A stretch of 64,000 bases of DNA, from positions 8,804,001 to 8,868,000 of the forward strand of contig OZ199838.1 of NCBI GenBank assembly GCA_964304625.1. Direction: 5' to 3'. The first letter of the stretch is position 1, and the number at the start of each line of letters is the position of its first letter. This document shows, piece after piece, positions 1 to 10,294 of this stretch. The notes beneath the pieces are model-generated. The model was given only the letters and a program-made list of their open reading frames with translations, had not been told where the DNA came from and searched no databases. The stretch comes from Kudoa neothunni (Eukaryota > Cnidaria). Position numbers and translations under genes: made by a program.

Positions 1-1287
1 GTCAGATATCTAGGGCGATTCATTTTGACGACTATAATACTCGAGAGGAAATTAAAATGGAGGAAAAATTTTGTGCGATTCGTGATATTTTTAGTACATG
101 GACAGACATTTTACTAAAATGCTTTGTACCATTCGAAGATGTCACCATCGATGAACAGTTAGTACCATTTAAGGGAAGATGCCCATTCCGGCAGTACATG
201 CCGTTAAAGCCTGCTAAATACGATATAAAATTTTTTTTAGCTGTGGATCCCGTCGGATGCTATGTGTACGGCGTTGATGTGTATCTTGGTAAAAATGGAC
301 CTCGAAAAAAATATGACTCTGTTGGGTACTATTCGACTTAACAGGCCAGAAATTCCACCTTGTGCTATGCCATCAAAAACTAAACATGTTTATAGCAGTC
401 AATTTTTGTTCCACGAGAAACATATGATAACGTCATATGTAAGCAAAATAAACAAAGCGGTAATATTGTTGTCTTCAGGATCAACGAACGATAGAATTAA
501 TGATGATTCTAAACGTAAACCAGAAGTTATTATTCATTATAATTCAACAAAAGGCGGTGTTGATACTGTGGACCGTATGTTGTCATCCGTTTCTGTTAGA
601 CGACATAACAGAAGATCGCCTATGGTGGTATTTTCTAATATAGTCGATTTATCATTGGTAAATGCAATGTCTGTATACAACAAAATATTTGATGGAAATA
701 TTATTCAAAGAAAATTTTTGAAAATACTGGCTAAATTGTTATTTGATCCATTTATGGAAAGAAATGTAGCAAATAACAAAGTTATCAAAAGGCCTTCGTT
801 CTGCACTGCACAACAACCCAATACACCGAACTCCCAAAGTAAATTGCCAAGGTGCGAATTTTGCCCCAGGAAATTAGATAAAAAACAAACAATGTTTGTT
901 TCAAATGTAGTAGATACTGTTGCAAAAACCATGTATTAAACGTTTGCAATTATTGTTGTCGTTAATTCTTCTCATTTTATAATGCTTATAAATTGATTTA
1001 ACAATTAATTATAATTTCATTTTTACTAACAAAGATTTTTGCTATGATGTACAATAAAAAACTATCCATTATGTTTAAATTAGAGCAGCGATTTTTAACG
1101 GAGTTAGTTATCGTAGGATTATAGGGATTATTTATTTATTTTCAACTGATTCTGACCCTATACTTGTTCCATTTTGCATGATTTCAAAAAATTATATTTT
1201 TTTCTTGTATATGGAATGAAAAAACTTGGGGTATTTTTTTACCCCAAAATCCATCGGAGTTAAGTCGATTTTAAGTACATTAGAGGG
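1..1287 (+). mobile_element. piggyBac element, left side outside window
   Basis: Right-hand part of a piggyBac transposon. It ends in a short terminal repeat reading AGTACATTAGAGGG followed by TTAA at 1288-1291, the family's target site. A 22-bp hairpin (TTGGGGTA, T-rich loop, TACCCCAA) lies at 1226-1247, the position where other piggyBacs in this window carry a palindrome. The flank from 1292 onward matches a hAT mini-element seen whole at 15358-15916, and that copy has TTAA at the equivalent place, so this piggyBac probably landed inside an older hAT copy. Confidence 0.8.
3..976 (+). pseudogene. piggyBac transposase fragment (broken)
   Basis: The frame is open from the window edge, so the start is missing. 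The DDE domain shows the first catalytic Asp in TIDEQLVPFKGRCPFRQY (about 140-195) and the third in KGGVDTVDRM (about 550-580). The part that should hold the second Asp (DNxFTS motif) is gone: a frame change and internal deletion join LGKNGP to GTIRLNR near 300-340. The C-terminal cysteine-rich domain starts at PRCEFCPRKL (about 857). A further frame change near 890 splits it, and the remaining Cys-rich tail (HVLNVCNYCC) is read in another frame to about 976. This copy cannot encode an active enzyme. Confidence 0.88.
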
Positions 1288-1291
1288 TTAA

Positions 1292-1411
1292 AAATATAAA
1301 TATTAATTTCGCACATAATAAAATTTGTGTTATTATTCAATTTTTACAGGTTCTCAATAAAAACCCAAGATTTTAAAGAAAAATGAAAAAAAACCAAGCA
1401 GTGGACGCCCT
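1292..1411 (-). mobile_element. hAT mini-element fragment
   Basis: These 120 bp match the reverse complement of the left end of the complete hAT mini-element at 15358-15916, ending in GCAGTGGACGCCCTG. It is cut on its left by the piggyBac whose TTAA is at 1288-1291 and abuts the MULE inverted repeat on its right. Confidence 0.8.
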
Positions 1412-1413
1412 GA

Positions 1414-3708
1414 TTTGCATTACGAATGTGTAAGCGCGAGGATTAATGGATTTTTTTCTTCCGTTTTTCATACCTTAGGCGCCATATTATTTAAAGAAAA
1501 CATATTGATGCTATACAATATATTTTTATGCTCGTTTTCAGACATCGATTGTATTTATAGCGTTCATAACATACTAATTTCTCGTTTGTAGCATTAAAGC
1601 TTTTCTTAGAAGTTAAAAATACAATAGCAATATGAGCAGATAATATAAGAGAAATTTATTGACAACTTGCTCAAACGAAAGGACGAGTTGCAATATCTTT
1701 ATATAAAATATATATGTCCCCATGGAAATAAAAGAAAACTACGAGAAAATATAATTAGACCAAGCTCACAGCTAGCTAATGGCTGCGAAGTTTTTATAAT
1801 TATCTCGAGTACTGATAGCTATTTGTACGTGTCAAAGTAGTGTAATGCACAACCATGAACGATTCAACGTCCTATGTTATAAACATAACCAAAAATTACC
1901 GACATTCATTCAAGAGAATCTTGAGAAGTATCTTAATTGGGGATGTGATAATAAAAGTTAATTTATCAATTGAAACCGATCTAAACATTCCAATTAGTCT
2001 CAAAAAAGTTAGAAATTTAAAGTATAAATCCACTAAATCACCAAAACTCTCAAACAGTTTTGATGAATTATATAATATACGTGGGGATGATATTCTGTTA
2101 TATGTTTGTCAAGATGACGATGACTTGCTAAATTCCATGTTTTACCACAAAAACATTGAAAAAAATTTATCGAAAATTCCCGGAAGTTATACACATTGAC
2201 GCAACATATATAGCCAATGATTGGCATTATCCGCTTTATAATTTTGTGGTTGTCGAAATTAATGGAAGGACTTGTTCCATATTTTTCGCATTTGTTAAGA
2301 ACGAATGCCAATCCATCGTATCCGGAATATTTTCCGCTTTTGTGAACATGATGGAAAATATAAGTTGAACTCGTGTTGCATTTATCGATAAGGATGCAAC
2401 CGAGTTTAATGCCTTAAGAGTGCTTTCCACATACAAGAGTATTGTTATATTCCTTCCATGTTTATAGAGTAATGGAGAGAAAAATAGTCATGTTAGATGC
2501 CATGTCAAATACTTAAAAATAAAGAAGAAAAGTTAAAAGAATTGTCCAAAAAACTTTATACGCGTTGAGTAGTGAGTCGTTCGACTGTATAATTAATGAA
2601 ATCACTGAAATTCATCCACCATATTTCAAATATCTGTTAAAAAATTGTTTAAACATCAAGTCCATGTGGACTCATTTTCTTCGAATAGATGTTTCAACAT
2701 TCGGTTCTAATACCAACATAGGGTGGGACAAGAGCACGGAAAATTAAAACGATTTTTATCAAAGTCATCGCTTGTTAATCAATTAAATGGCATACTAAAT
2801 TATTGTAAGACCGTCTGTAGTGATAGTTTGATAAAAAGGGAATGGACTGTGATGAAAACAAAAATCCAGAATATCGATGGAGATGCGTTACAAGTAATCA
2901 ACAAATTATCAACGTTTGCCTCCAACAAAATAAAACACGAAATAATGAATCCCCAATGTTTGACTATTTGGAAACTACGTAACATATATTTTGTACATAC
3001 TTTGGGTAATTCGGTCATGGTAACGCATCTTAATGACAATACATACAAGTATAATTGTGTATTTTATCAACAGCTATCACTTCCATGCAAGCACTTATTT
3101 TCCATGTTAAAATCTAATCTTTTAACTGGAGAGTCCCTTTGTACTGGAAGGTGGTTTTATAAAGACACTAACCAACTATGTGATGAAAGTGAACCTAAAA
3201 ATTCAAATTTTGAAATTCCATTAAATTACGACGGATTATCTCCCCTAACAAGCCCCACAAAAGTTGACTCCCCGAATATTTTCTTGCACGAAGTGTATGA
3301 AAATAATTCAAAATCCAAATTCGACGATAACAAGCAGTCATGTGAAAAAATATTCAATCAATTAAACTCACTTGGAGGGAACCAATATAAATCATTTTAC
3401 ACTGATTTGGAGAACATTCTCAAACAGAATGAAGAAAAACAGTATATTCGATTAACTAAATAAAAGAAAACTCATCCGAAAGATTTGAATTCGATATTTC
3501 TTCAACCAGAGTCAAAGGAGGACGAAAATCTATAAGAAACTATGTTAAAGATAAAAAATGAAAAAACCATTTTGTCAGGTTATTGATTTCTCAAAAAATG
3601 GTTAGTTTCAACACTTGTTTTTATTTTTTAAGTAATATGGCGTCTAAGGCATGAAAAACGGAAGAAAAAAATCCACTAATCCTAGCGCGTACTCATTTGT
3701 AGTACAAG
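1414..3708 (+). mobile_element. Mutator-like element 1 with long terminal inverted repeats
   Basis: About 85-90 bp at 1414-1500 recurs inverted at about 3615-3708; the shared core includes GGATTTTTTTCTTCCGTTTTT. Long terminal repeats are typical of MULEs. A MULE transposase relic lies between. I did not find a convincing 9-bp target duplication. Both ends are approximate to a few bases. Confidence 0.85.
1855..3463 (+). pseudogene. MULE transposase (broken)
   Basis: The N-terminal part runs from ATG 1855 to a frame change near 2150. The catalytic core then reads IDATYIANDWHYPLYNF (first Asp, about 2197) and AFIDKDATEFNALRVL (second Asp, about 2378). After several stops near 2366-2560 a long frame to 3463 contains YNCVFYQQLSLPCKHLF (about 3050-3105), a SWIM zinc-binding motif of the C-x-F...C-x-H kind that is usual in this superfamily. 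At least three frame changes or stops. Its end repeats and protein differ from the MULEs at 55.8-63.6 kb, so this is another lineage. Confidence 0.85.
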
Positions 3709-4303
3709 TAGTCACTATCCTGAAAGAAATTTATTTAACATAAAAAATGTAATAAACCCGTGGAATGTGTGTTATATGCATACGAAAAAATGTGGCATGT
3801 ATGAAACAAATCACTGTAAAGTACATCAAAATATATCATAGTCTATTGCAGCAGGATAAAAAATAACAACGTTAAGACGTGTTTAAGAAAAAACTAAGTA
3901 GTGACATGACGACAGTATTACATCACAAGGTCCGAAGAATAACGTTAATCTGGATATTGCGGTGCTAGCTGCATTGTACACTTCTTTGTTTATGCTACTA
4001 AAATATTTCATCTTTAGGCAAGAATAATTATATTAATTTATTATTTACATACAGTATCTGTTTTATTCAAAAAATTATTTTTCCATTATCTTTTAATGTT
4101 ATAAAGTATTGCGCACGTTGATAAAATGCAAATATTTACTACCAAAGATTCGATACACTTATTTTAACTATTCATGTAAAAACTTAAACCCTTTTTCGGA
4201 GATTACAAGAAATATAAACGATATAATAACTTGAGTTGTACCATAAAACGAGGAAATGTCTAAATTGGGGTCACGAATGTCCCCGCGCCGTCCGGGGGGT
4301 TAA
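3709..4303. other. Intergenic, with an orphan piggyBac-like end
   Basis: No gene seen. At 4265-4299 a GC-rich end (GGGGTCACGAATGTCCCC, then GTCCGGGGGG) runs directly into TTAA at 4300-4303. This looks like the right end of a piggyBac-type element whose left end I could not find. Confidence 0.4.
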
Positions 4304-4617
4304 ATAAACAAAATTAACCCTCCAAGCATTTTTGGGGTCCAATCATTATTCTTTTAAAAGTTTCTATATATTCATAATTTATTTTTATAATTAGGAATTT
4401 TTTGTTTTCTAGGATTTTATATCAAATATTTACACCAAGCAGTTTTGAGATCCAAGAGGACCCCACGTTTTTATTTCACAAAAACTTTTATAAAATTATA
4501 AAAAATAAAATAATTTGATTTCGAAAGGTTACATCCATTAAATATTGAGAAAAATCAAGCTTTATGTTTCCGATAGTGATCGAGTGATGCCACTTGTTGC
4601 AGTGCAGGCCGTTAGAA

Positions 4618-5900
4618 ATGGAAGAGTTATATGATGGTTTTCTGACGATTTATGGTTTTGATTGCAGTGAAATTGAGGATATTATTGAAGAATGTTTCTC
4701 TTAATCTCGTTATAATAGTTCAAATTGTTTTGGCATTACTAACACGTATAGAGACAAAAACAATGTGTTATGGTCCTCATTTGAGCCTTCAAATACAAAA
4801 ATCAAGAAAGAAAACATCTTAAACAAACCTATAGGTCTGACTACATTTATAACATCCCGGATTTGCAATCTATAGGATAGTTTTTTGATGATGAATTTTT
4901 GAATTCTGCCATTACTCACATTAATAAGTTTGGTGCTTTTCATTACGAATGCAAATGGAAAATCTAAATATAGTGAAATATAAACCATACATAGGAATTC
5001 TTAAATATATGTCAATCTCTAAATATAAAATAAAGTATTAAGCAATTATGGAGCTTGAATAAAGAATATCATATACTTCGTAGAATCATGCTGCTTTATA
5101 GATTCACACAAATAAACAGAAATGTACACTTTGATGACTGCGAGATAAGAGTTTGCGATGAGATGTCGATAAGTTTTTCTTGGTCACCGAAATTTTCAAT
5201 AGGTGGAAAAGTATTTTACCGATGTGACTAATTCCCTCTGCTGATCTTATTGTTGATGAACAATTAGTTTCGTTGAGAAGCGGGTGTCCCCTTACGCAGT
5301 ATATTCCCTGAAAACTCCTGGTTTATGGCATTAAATTTTTTCCTTTTAACTGACGCTCATACCAATTATACACGTAATATTTTCGTTTTTCCTGGAAGAA
5401 ACAATGACCAGATTTCTAAATGTGTCGGTGAAAAGGTTGTTTTAGAGCCTTTATCTCACTGGAAAAGGCCAATATAAACATTTTCTGCGTTAATTTTTTC
5501 ACTTCGATTCCGCTGGCAAATAAACTTCTTAACCTGGGTTTAACCCTTCTGGAGATTATCTTGCATAATAAACGGGATATATCATTAATTCTTAAAAACA
5601 AGGAATAGAGGGAGTTGTTTAGTTAAATTTTCCTAAAAGGGACAACGCGGTCATTTTATTGGCGACGTCCGCAAACCGTATTAATTTATGCCGTGATCAG
5701 ACAAAAATCCCCACGTTATCGTCGATTGTAACAAAGCTAAGGGTGTGTGTATACGGTAGACAATCTTTCATCCACGATGAAAAAGGTGTATTTTATGCGC
5801 TCGATTCTCTGATATAAAAATAAAGAACAAATGTAATAATTGCTCCTAATATCGTTGCAACAAACATTCGAGAATTATTTGTCACAAACGGAAACAAAAA
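4618..5900 (+). pseudogene. piggyBac transposase relic of element C
   Basis: ATG at 4618 begins MEELYDGFLTIYGFDCSEIE, an acidic N-terminus of the usual piggyBac type, which stops near 4702. Further on, LIVDEQLVSLRSGCPLTQYI (about 5245-5310) is the first catalytic Asp motif and YGIKFFLL follows. A degraded CNKAKGV near 5730 corresponds to the YNxxKGGVD motif of the third Asp. Many stops and frame changes; much older than the guest element. Confidence 0.75.
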
Positions 5901-5987
5901 ATGACCAGTAATATTTATTTAGTTACATATTATATTTCTAATTATTAATTTTTAGACTTTTTAGCTCAGTTAACCCTTTAAGACCGA

Positions 5988-6007
5988 ATGGTGCCATATG
6001 GCACCAT
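5988..6007. repeat. 20-bp perfect palindrome, left copy
   Basis: ATGGTGCCATATGGCACCAT, self-complementary, 14 bp inside the left end of element A and preceded by CCGA. The right-end copy is at 8280-8299. Known piggyBacs have internal repeats bound by the transposase cysteine-rich domain, so a binding site is plausible. Confidence 0.9.
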
Positions 6008-6326
6008 GGCGTTATTTTGGAAATTTCTTGGTGTGTATTAGTGTTTCTGAATATATATATATCATATATGGGCATTATTAATTGTCACTTTATTTTATCA
6101 AAAAAACAAATAACAGTATTTATTATTTTTTTATAAATAGAAGTGCAAATTAAATCGATATTTTTTGTATAATAAACAGGTGATGTTTGATTGATTGAAT
6201 CATATTCTTAAAATTACTATATTTTCATAAAAAAATATATATTGGAAATTATATAAAATTTTAAAAAAATGTATATCGCCGTTATTAATTCGTAAATGTC
6301 GAGGTGTACAGTGAATGATTAATTCG

Positions 6327-6344
6327 TGGTGCCATATGGCACCA
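6327..6344. promoter_or_regulatory. Palindrome upstream of transposase start
   Basis: Third copy of the element A palindrome (18 bp core), 38 bp before the transposase ATG. Its flank TTCGG is the reverse of the CCGAA flank of the end copies, so it points the other way. It may let the transposase bind near its own promoter; this is inference. Confidence 0.55.
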
Positions 6345-6381
6345 TTCGGCGCCCACGTTGTTGTGTCGGATTAACATTATC

Positions 6382-8160
6382 ATGGACTCTGATTTGGTGA
6401 AAAAGATTAATGATAATGGGGATATTGTTGAGGAGTTAATATTACTACCTGATGCCGATATATCTGATGATGAAATCAAAAATTTGAAACCCGATATTCT
6501 CTCGGATACTAATTTTAACACGTAGGATCATAACGATCATCAATCACGATTTATAAAAAACTCATTAAACATGGTAGATGAAAGCGTCCTCATAAATAAG
6601 AAATTCAAAAAAGAAAATACTTTGGACCCTTATTCATATTTTAATATGTTCTTTTCCGACAAATTGATTGAATTAATTTGTAAAGAAACTAATAAGTATC
6701 CCATAGAAAAAAATTCGTCGTTTCGAACTACCGTAAACGAAATAAAGTTATTCATTGCAATGCTTATAAGAATGGCCATTATTAAACTGCCTAGAATAAG
6801 GAGCTATTGGAGTGCTGAACTCAACATAACAATTATAGCTGAGAAAATGTCAAGAGACCGCATCATGAATATGCAAAAATCCATTCATTTTTGCGATAAC
6901 AATGATATTGTTAAATCCTGTACCCACAGAGATTATAATCGATTTTTTAAAGTGACGCTCCCACTAGACATCATTCGAGAGGCCTGTTTGAAAATTGGAC
7001 CAGACTATAATCAATGCGTGGATGAGCAGATGATTCCATTTAAAGGTAAGTCCGGTCTCAAACGATATCTACCATCCAAATCTACAAGATGGGGGTTCAA
7101 GGTATTTACAAGAAATGGGTCTGGTGGTATTGTCCACGACTTTTTTTTTTAAGATGGCAATTTTACTTATGATGGCGAAAGCTCTTGTTTTCGATCCTCC
7201 GACATCGTTTTAAAATTGGCCCAGTCTATTGAAAAAGGAAACATACCACCTATATTTTGCTAATTATTTTTCAACGCTCCCGCTGCATTCGATTCTACTC
7301 AAAATAGGTCATGATTCCACGGGTACGATGAGAAGAAATCGCCTCCGTAATTGTTCTATCAGTGATGATAAGACCTCTAAAAATTGAAAAGGAGCAGTTA
7401 CGAATACGCGCTATATGTGGATAATTGTAGTAATCCCCCCAATCAACCGAGGCTGGGCTCCGCGCTAGCCCACTACATTACTGGGCGGAAATCCCCTAGA
7501 CAATAACAATCAGGGTGATCACCATAGCTTCGTTTACTATAATAACTTAGCTGTACTAGTCTTTAACATTGATTGTTTCCTCGCGCAAATACAACAATAA
7601 TGATTCAAAAACTAACATTGTGCGTTGGTTAGACAGCTCCGTCGTAAATGTGACATCGACAGCTCACTCTATTTCTCCTGAGCACTATCGACAGATACGA
7701 TCGAAAAGAGAAAAAAGTTGTAAAAATCGATTGGACCATAAATCCCAAAAATGGTATAAGAGGGTATTTTTGTGGGCCATTAATTTGTGTATCCTTAACG
7801 GATGGCTTGTCTACAAACGCTAATGCCTGCCAAAAATATTCGCTGTTTAATGGATTTTAGCGTTTCTGTGAGCGAGCAATTGTTGCATGTGCATCAGATA
7901 GTAAATATGATGAGAAAAAGAGGTAGGCCGTTCACATCCGATTTTGTTACTACACCAATTCCAATGACAGCTAGTGTCTATAATTTTTCTGAGTCAAAGG
8001 TAAGTAAAAATGTACGATTTGCCCAAATCTCTCATTTCCCAGAATGCACAACGGCCAAAGTAAGATGTAAATTTTGTGGGCTGCATCTCAGAACAATGTC
8101 TCAAATGCGATGTCCGCTTATGCTTAAATATAAATAGAAACTGCTTTTTAGATTATCATA
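6382..8160 (+). pseudogene. piggyBac transposase of element A (broken)
   Basis: The start ATG 6382 lies 38 bp after the middle palindrome and gives an acidic N-terminus (MDSDLVKKINDNGDIVEEL). One in-frame TAG near 6523 interrupts it. The frame then stays open from before 6571 to 7150 through QCVDEQMIPFKGKSGLKRYL (first Asp). The DNYFST region near 7260 is frameshifted. After a GC-rich insertion near 7425-7560, VSSRKYNNNDSKTNIVRWLD resumes, but the GGVD motif with the third Asp is deleted. The Cys-rich C-terminus starts at VRCKFC near 8065. Four or more lesions. Confidence 0.88.
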
Positions 8161-9147
8161 CAAAAAATAAATTTTTTTATTACGTTTATATGTTATACGT
8201 GTATTCTTTGGGAACGACAAAGTTTTTTTTTAATTTATGAGCATGCGCATTACAATTTTTGAGACTAAGGTGTCTCCGAATGGTGCCATATGGCACCATT
8301 AAGTTTAATAGACTTTCTAATTAAATATTTCTTTAATTTATATATATATTATTAATTTTAATTTTTTAGATATTTTGACGTTTTCAAAAAAAATATTTCC
8401 TCACTCCTTGATTTTCAGGTCTCAAAGGGTTAAGGATATATTAATTATTCGATTATTAATCCATAATTGATTATGAATGACTTTCCTCTAGGTGAGCTCA
8501 CGACGGCAGATGCGCCTATTTTTTTATGAATATCAGTCAGATAATATTGTATTTTATATCATTTAAAAAAGTGTTATTAAAAAATTATAGGAATTGGTAA
8601 AATCAGAATCATGTTGTTACAAGTGAACATATGTATTGTCATATATTATTAGAATTTTGGCAAATTCAACTATCCCTTTATTATATAGATAATGTCATGA
8701 AGAGATCAAAGGGTAAATCAGAATATAATTTCATTAACGTTTAAACATGTAAAACTGATAAATACATGCTCGGACAACATCGGTTGGCATCGCAACACAA
8801 ATAAATTATGATTATTTCATTATCGCTCCGGTGAAAATTTTTTAAAATAATATAATCATATTTCATAAGATTGTGTATCAAAATAAGCAATAAAAATCTG
8901 GGGTCCTCCTGGGCCCCAAACTGCTTTATATAAGTAATTGATATAAAATCATAACTACCTACAAAAAATTTTAAAATTATAAATATATAGACATTTTAAA
9001 AAAAATAATAATTGGATTCAACCTATTTAACGTTTTCAGTGAGTAGTAAATTGGGATGAAAGTCGTCCTGGGGTCCCCCTGGACCCCAAAAATGCTTGGA
9101 GAGTTAATAGAACTTACAAAGTGTACTTATCAAGTCATATATTAATA

Positions 9148-9195
9148 CAAGGATGGGTAAACTTTTTTATCCGCGGCCATATTAGTCCATCCATG
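9148..9195. mobile_element. 48-bp hAT micro-element
   Basis: CAAGGATGG at the start mirrors CCATCCATG at the end. The 8-bp duplication TATTAATA is perfect at 9140-9147 and 9196-9203, the hAT target size. Start and stop in CA...TG is the hAT style. Only about 30 bp lie between the repeats, so it is a near end-to-end deletion remnant. Confidence 0.75.
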
Positions 9196-9577
9196 TATTA
9201 ATAAGTCCCTATATAGGGTGTGTATTTTTGCACACCTTATAAAGGACACTCCTAATTTCTATATGCAGACAGATGATGACGTTAAATAAACGTATGATTA
9301 CGGCATATAGGGGATATTGACTTCAAGTGAAGGTTATTTACATGGAAATTCTAATCCTAACTCGTAAATACGCAAGCGCGATATCAAGTTTTAATCCCGG
9401 TACCCATTACTCACATTGCACATGGATATTATTTTTAACAATCTGCTATATTTAATTATTTAGCGCGCAAATATCCACTTTCTATCTTCAACACTTCTTG
9501 GGAAAATGAAACAACACACATCGCATTCATTTATATTTACTTTGCCATCTTTAATATTATCCTTATGATATAATTTT

Positions 9578-9763
9578 GGCACTGGCTATTGACCCGAAAG
9601 TTTTTAATCCAAAATGACAAGTACACATGCGCGGTGACCATTTTTAATCCCACCAACTTTTATTTATAGTTGATCTATAAGGTTTACTTTTTAGAGTCTG
9701 CTATTAAATACAGTCAAATACATACCCACTTAGATATGATGATCCGTCTCAATAGCCACTTCC
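9578..9763. mobile_element. 186-bp MULE mini-element
   Basis: The ends GGCACTGGCTATTGA and, inverted, GGAAGTGGCTATTGAGACGG match the end motif of the MULEs at 15079-17316 and 55794-59007. A perfect 9-bp duplication, TATAATTTT, lies at 9569-9577 and 9764-9772, as expected for Mutator transposition. No coding capacity. Confidence 0.88.
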
Positions 9764-10294
9764 TATAATTTTAATCAATGAAATATTCGATAAATTATAA
9801 TCCACGCATTTTGAATTTTCAAGTTTCTTGAGGTGTGACAATTTTTAAACCTTTGTGATCCGTGGTAGTTTCGAAAGGTGGGAATTTTTTGTTACTCATT
9901 ATGCGTGCATCCCTGCAGTAAATAACTAAATATCAAAAACTACGCACAATTAATTTTCTAAGGCCAATACTACGAACTTGCTTTAATGACGCGTCACCTT
10001 CGCACTCAAAAATGTGTCAAAACGATTTATCGCACATTCCAATAAAGATGATGAAACGCAACAAAATGAACAAAAACAGAGGCCCTTAAACATTGCAGAT
10101 AGATCCGATATTCCAAATCAAGGTCTCAATTTACCAAAAATTCTCGATTACACCCCTAAGAGGCGCTAAGACACATCGTTAGGGTGAAATGCGAGAGGGT
10201 GTACGCTACCTGTTAGTGATGGATTTTATCAAAATTTGGCCATTAAAAATAACATCAGCAGAAGATAATTACTAAAAATTATAAACGAATGGGT

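Larger units (their letters stand above)
5974..8429 (+). mobile_element. piggyBac element A, complete ends, nested
   Basis: TTAA duplications lie at 5970-5973 and 8430-8433. The terminal inverted repeats are CCCTTTAAGACC at the left and GGTCTCAAAGGG at the right (one mismatch). Three copies of the palindrome ATGGTGCCATATGGCACCAT sit at 5988-6007, 6327-6344 (18 bp, opposite orientation by its flanks) and 8280-8299. Length 2456 bp, normal for the family. Confidence 0.95.
4318..9103 (+). mobile_element. Outer piggyBac element C, split by element A
   Basis: TTAA (4314-4317) is followed by CCCTCCAAGCATTTTTGGGG. The mirror image, CCCCAAAAATGCTTGGAGAG, ends at 9103 before TTAA 9104-9107. Each end also has a second, subterminal copy of the GGGGTCC/GGACCCC palindromic motif (about 4441-4470 and 8898-8925). 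A second, intact-ended piggyBac occupies 5974-8429 inside it. Without the guest the element is about 2.3 kb. Confidence 0.87.

Noticed and set aside
1081-1100. hAT-like end TAGAGCAGCGATTTTTAACGG
   Set aside because: Similar to the start of 27276-27288, but no partner end or duplication was found.
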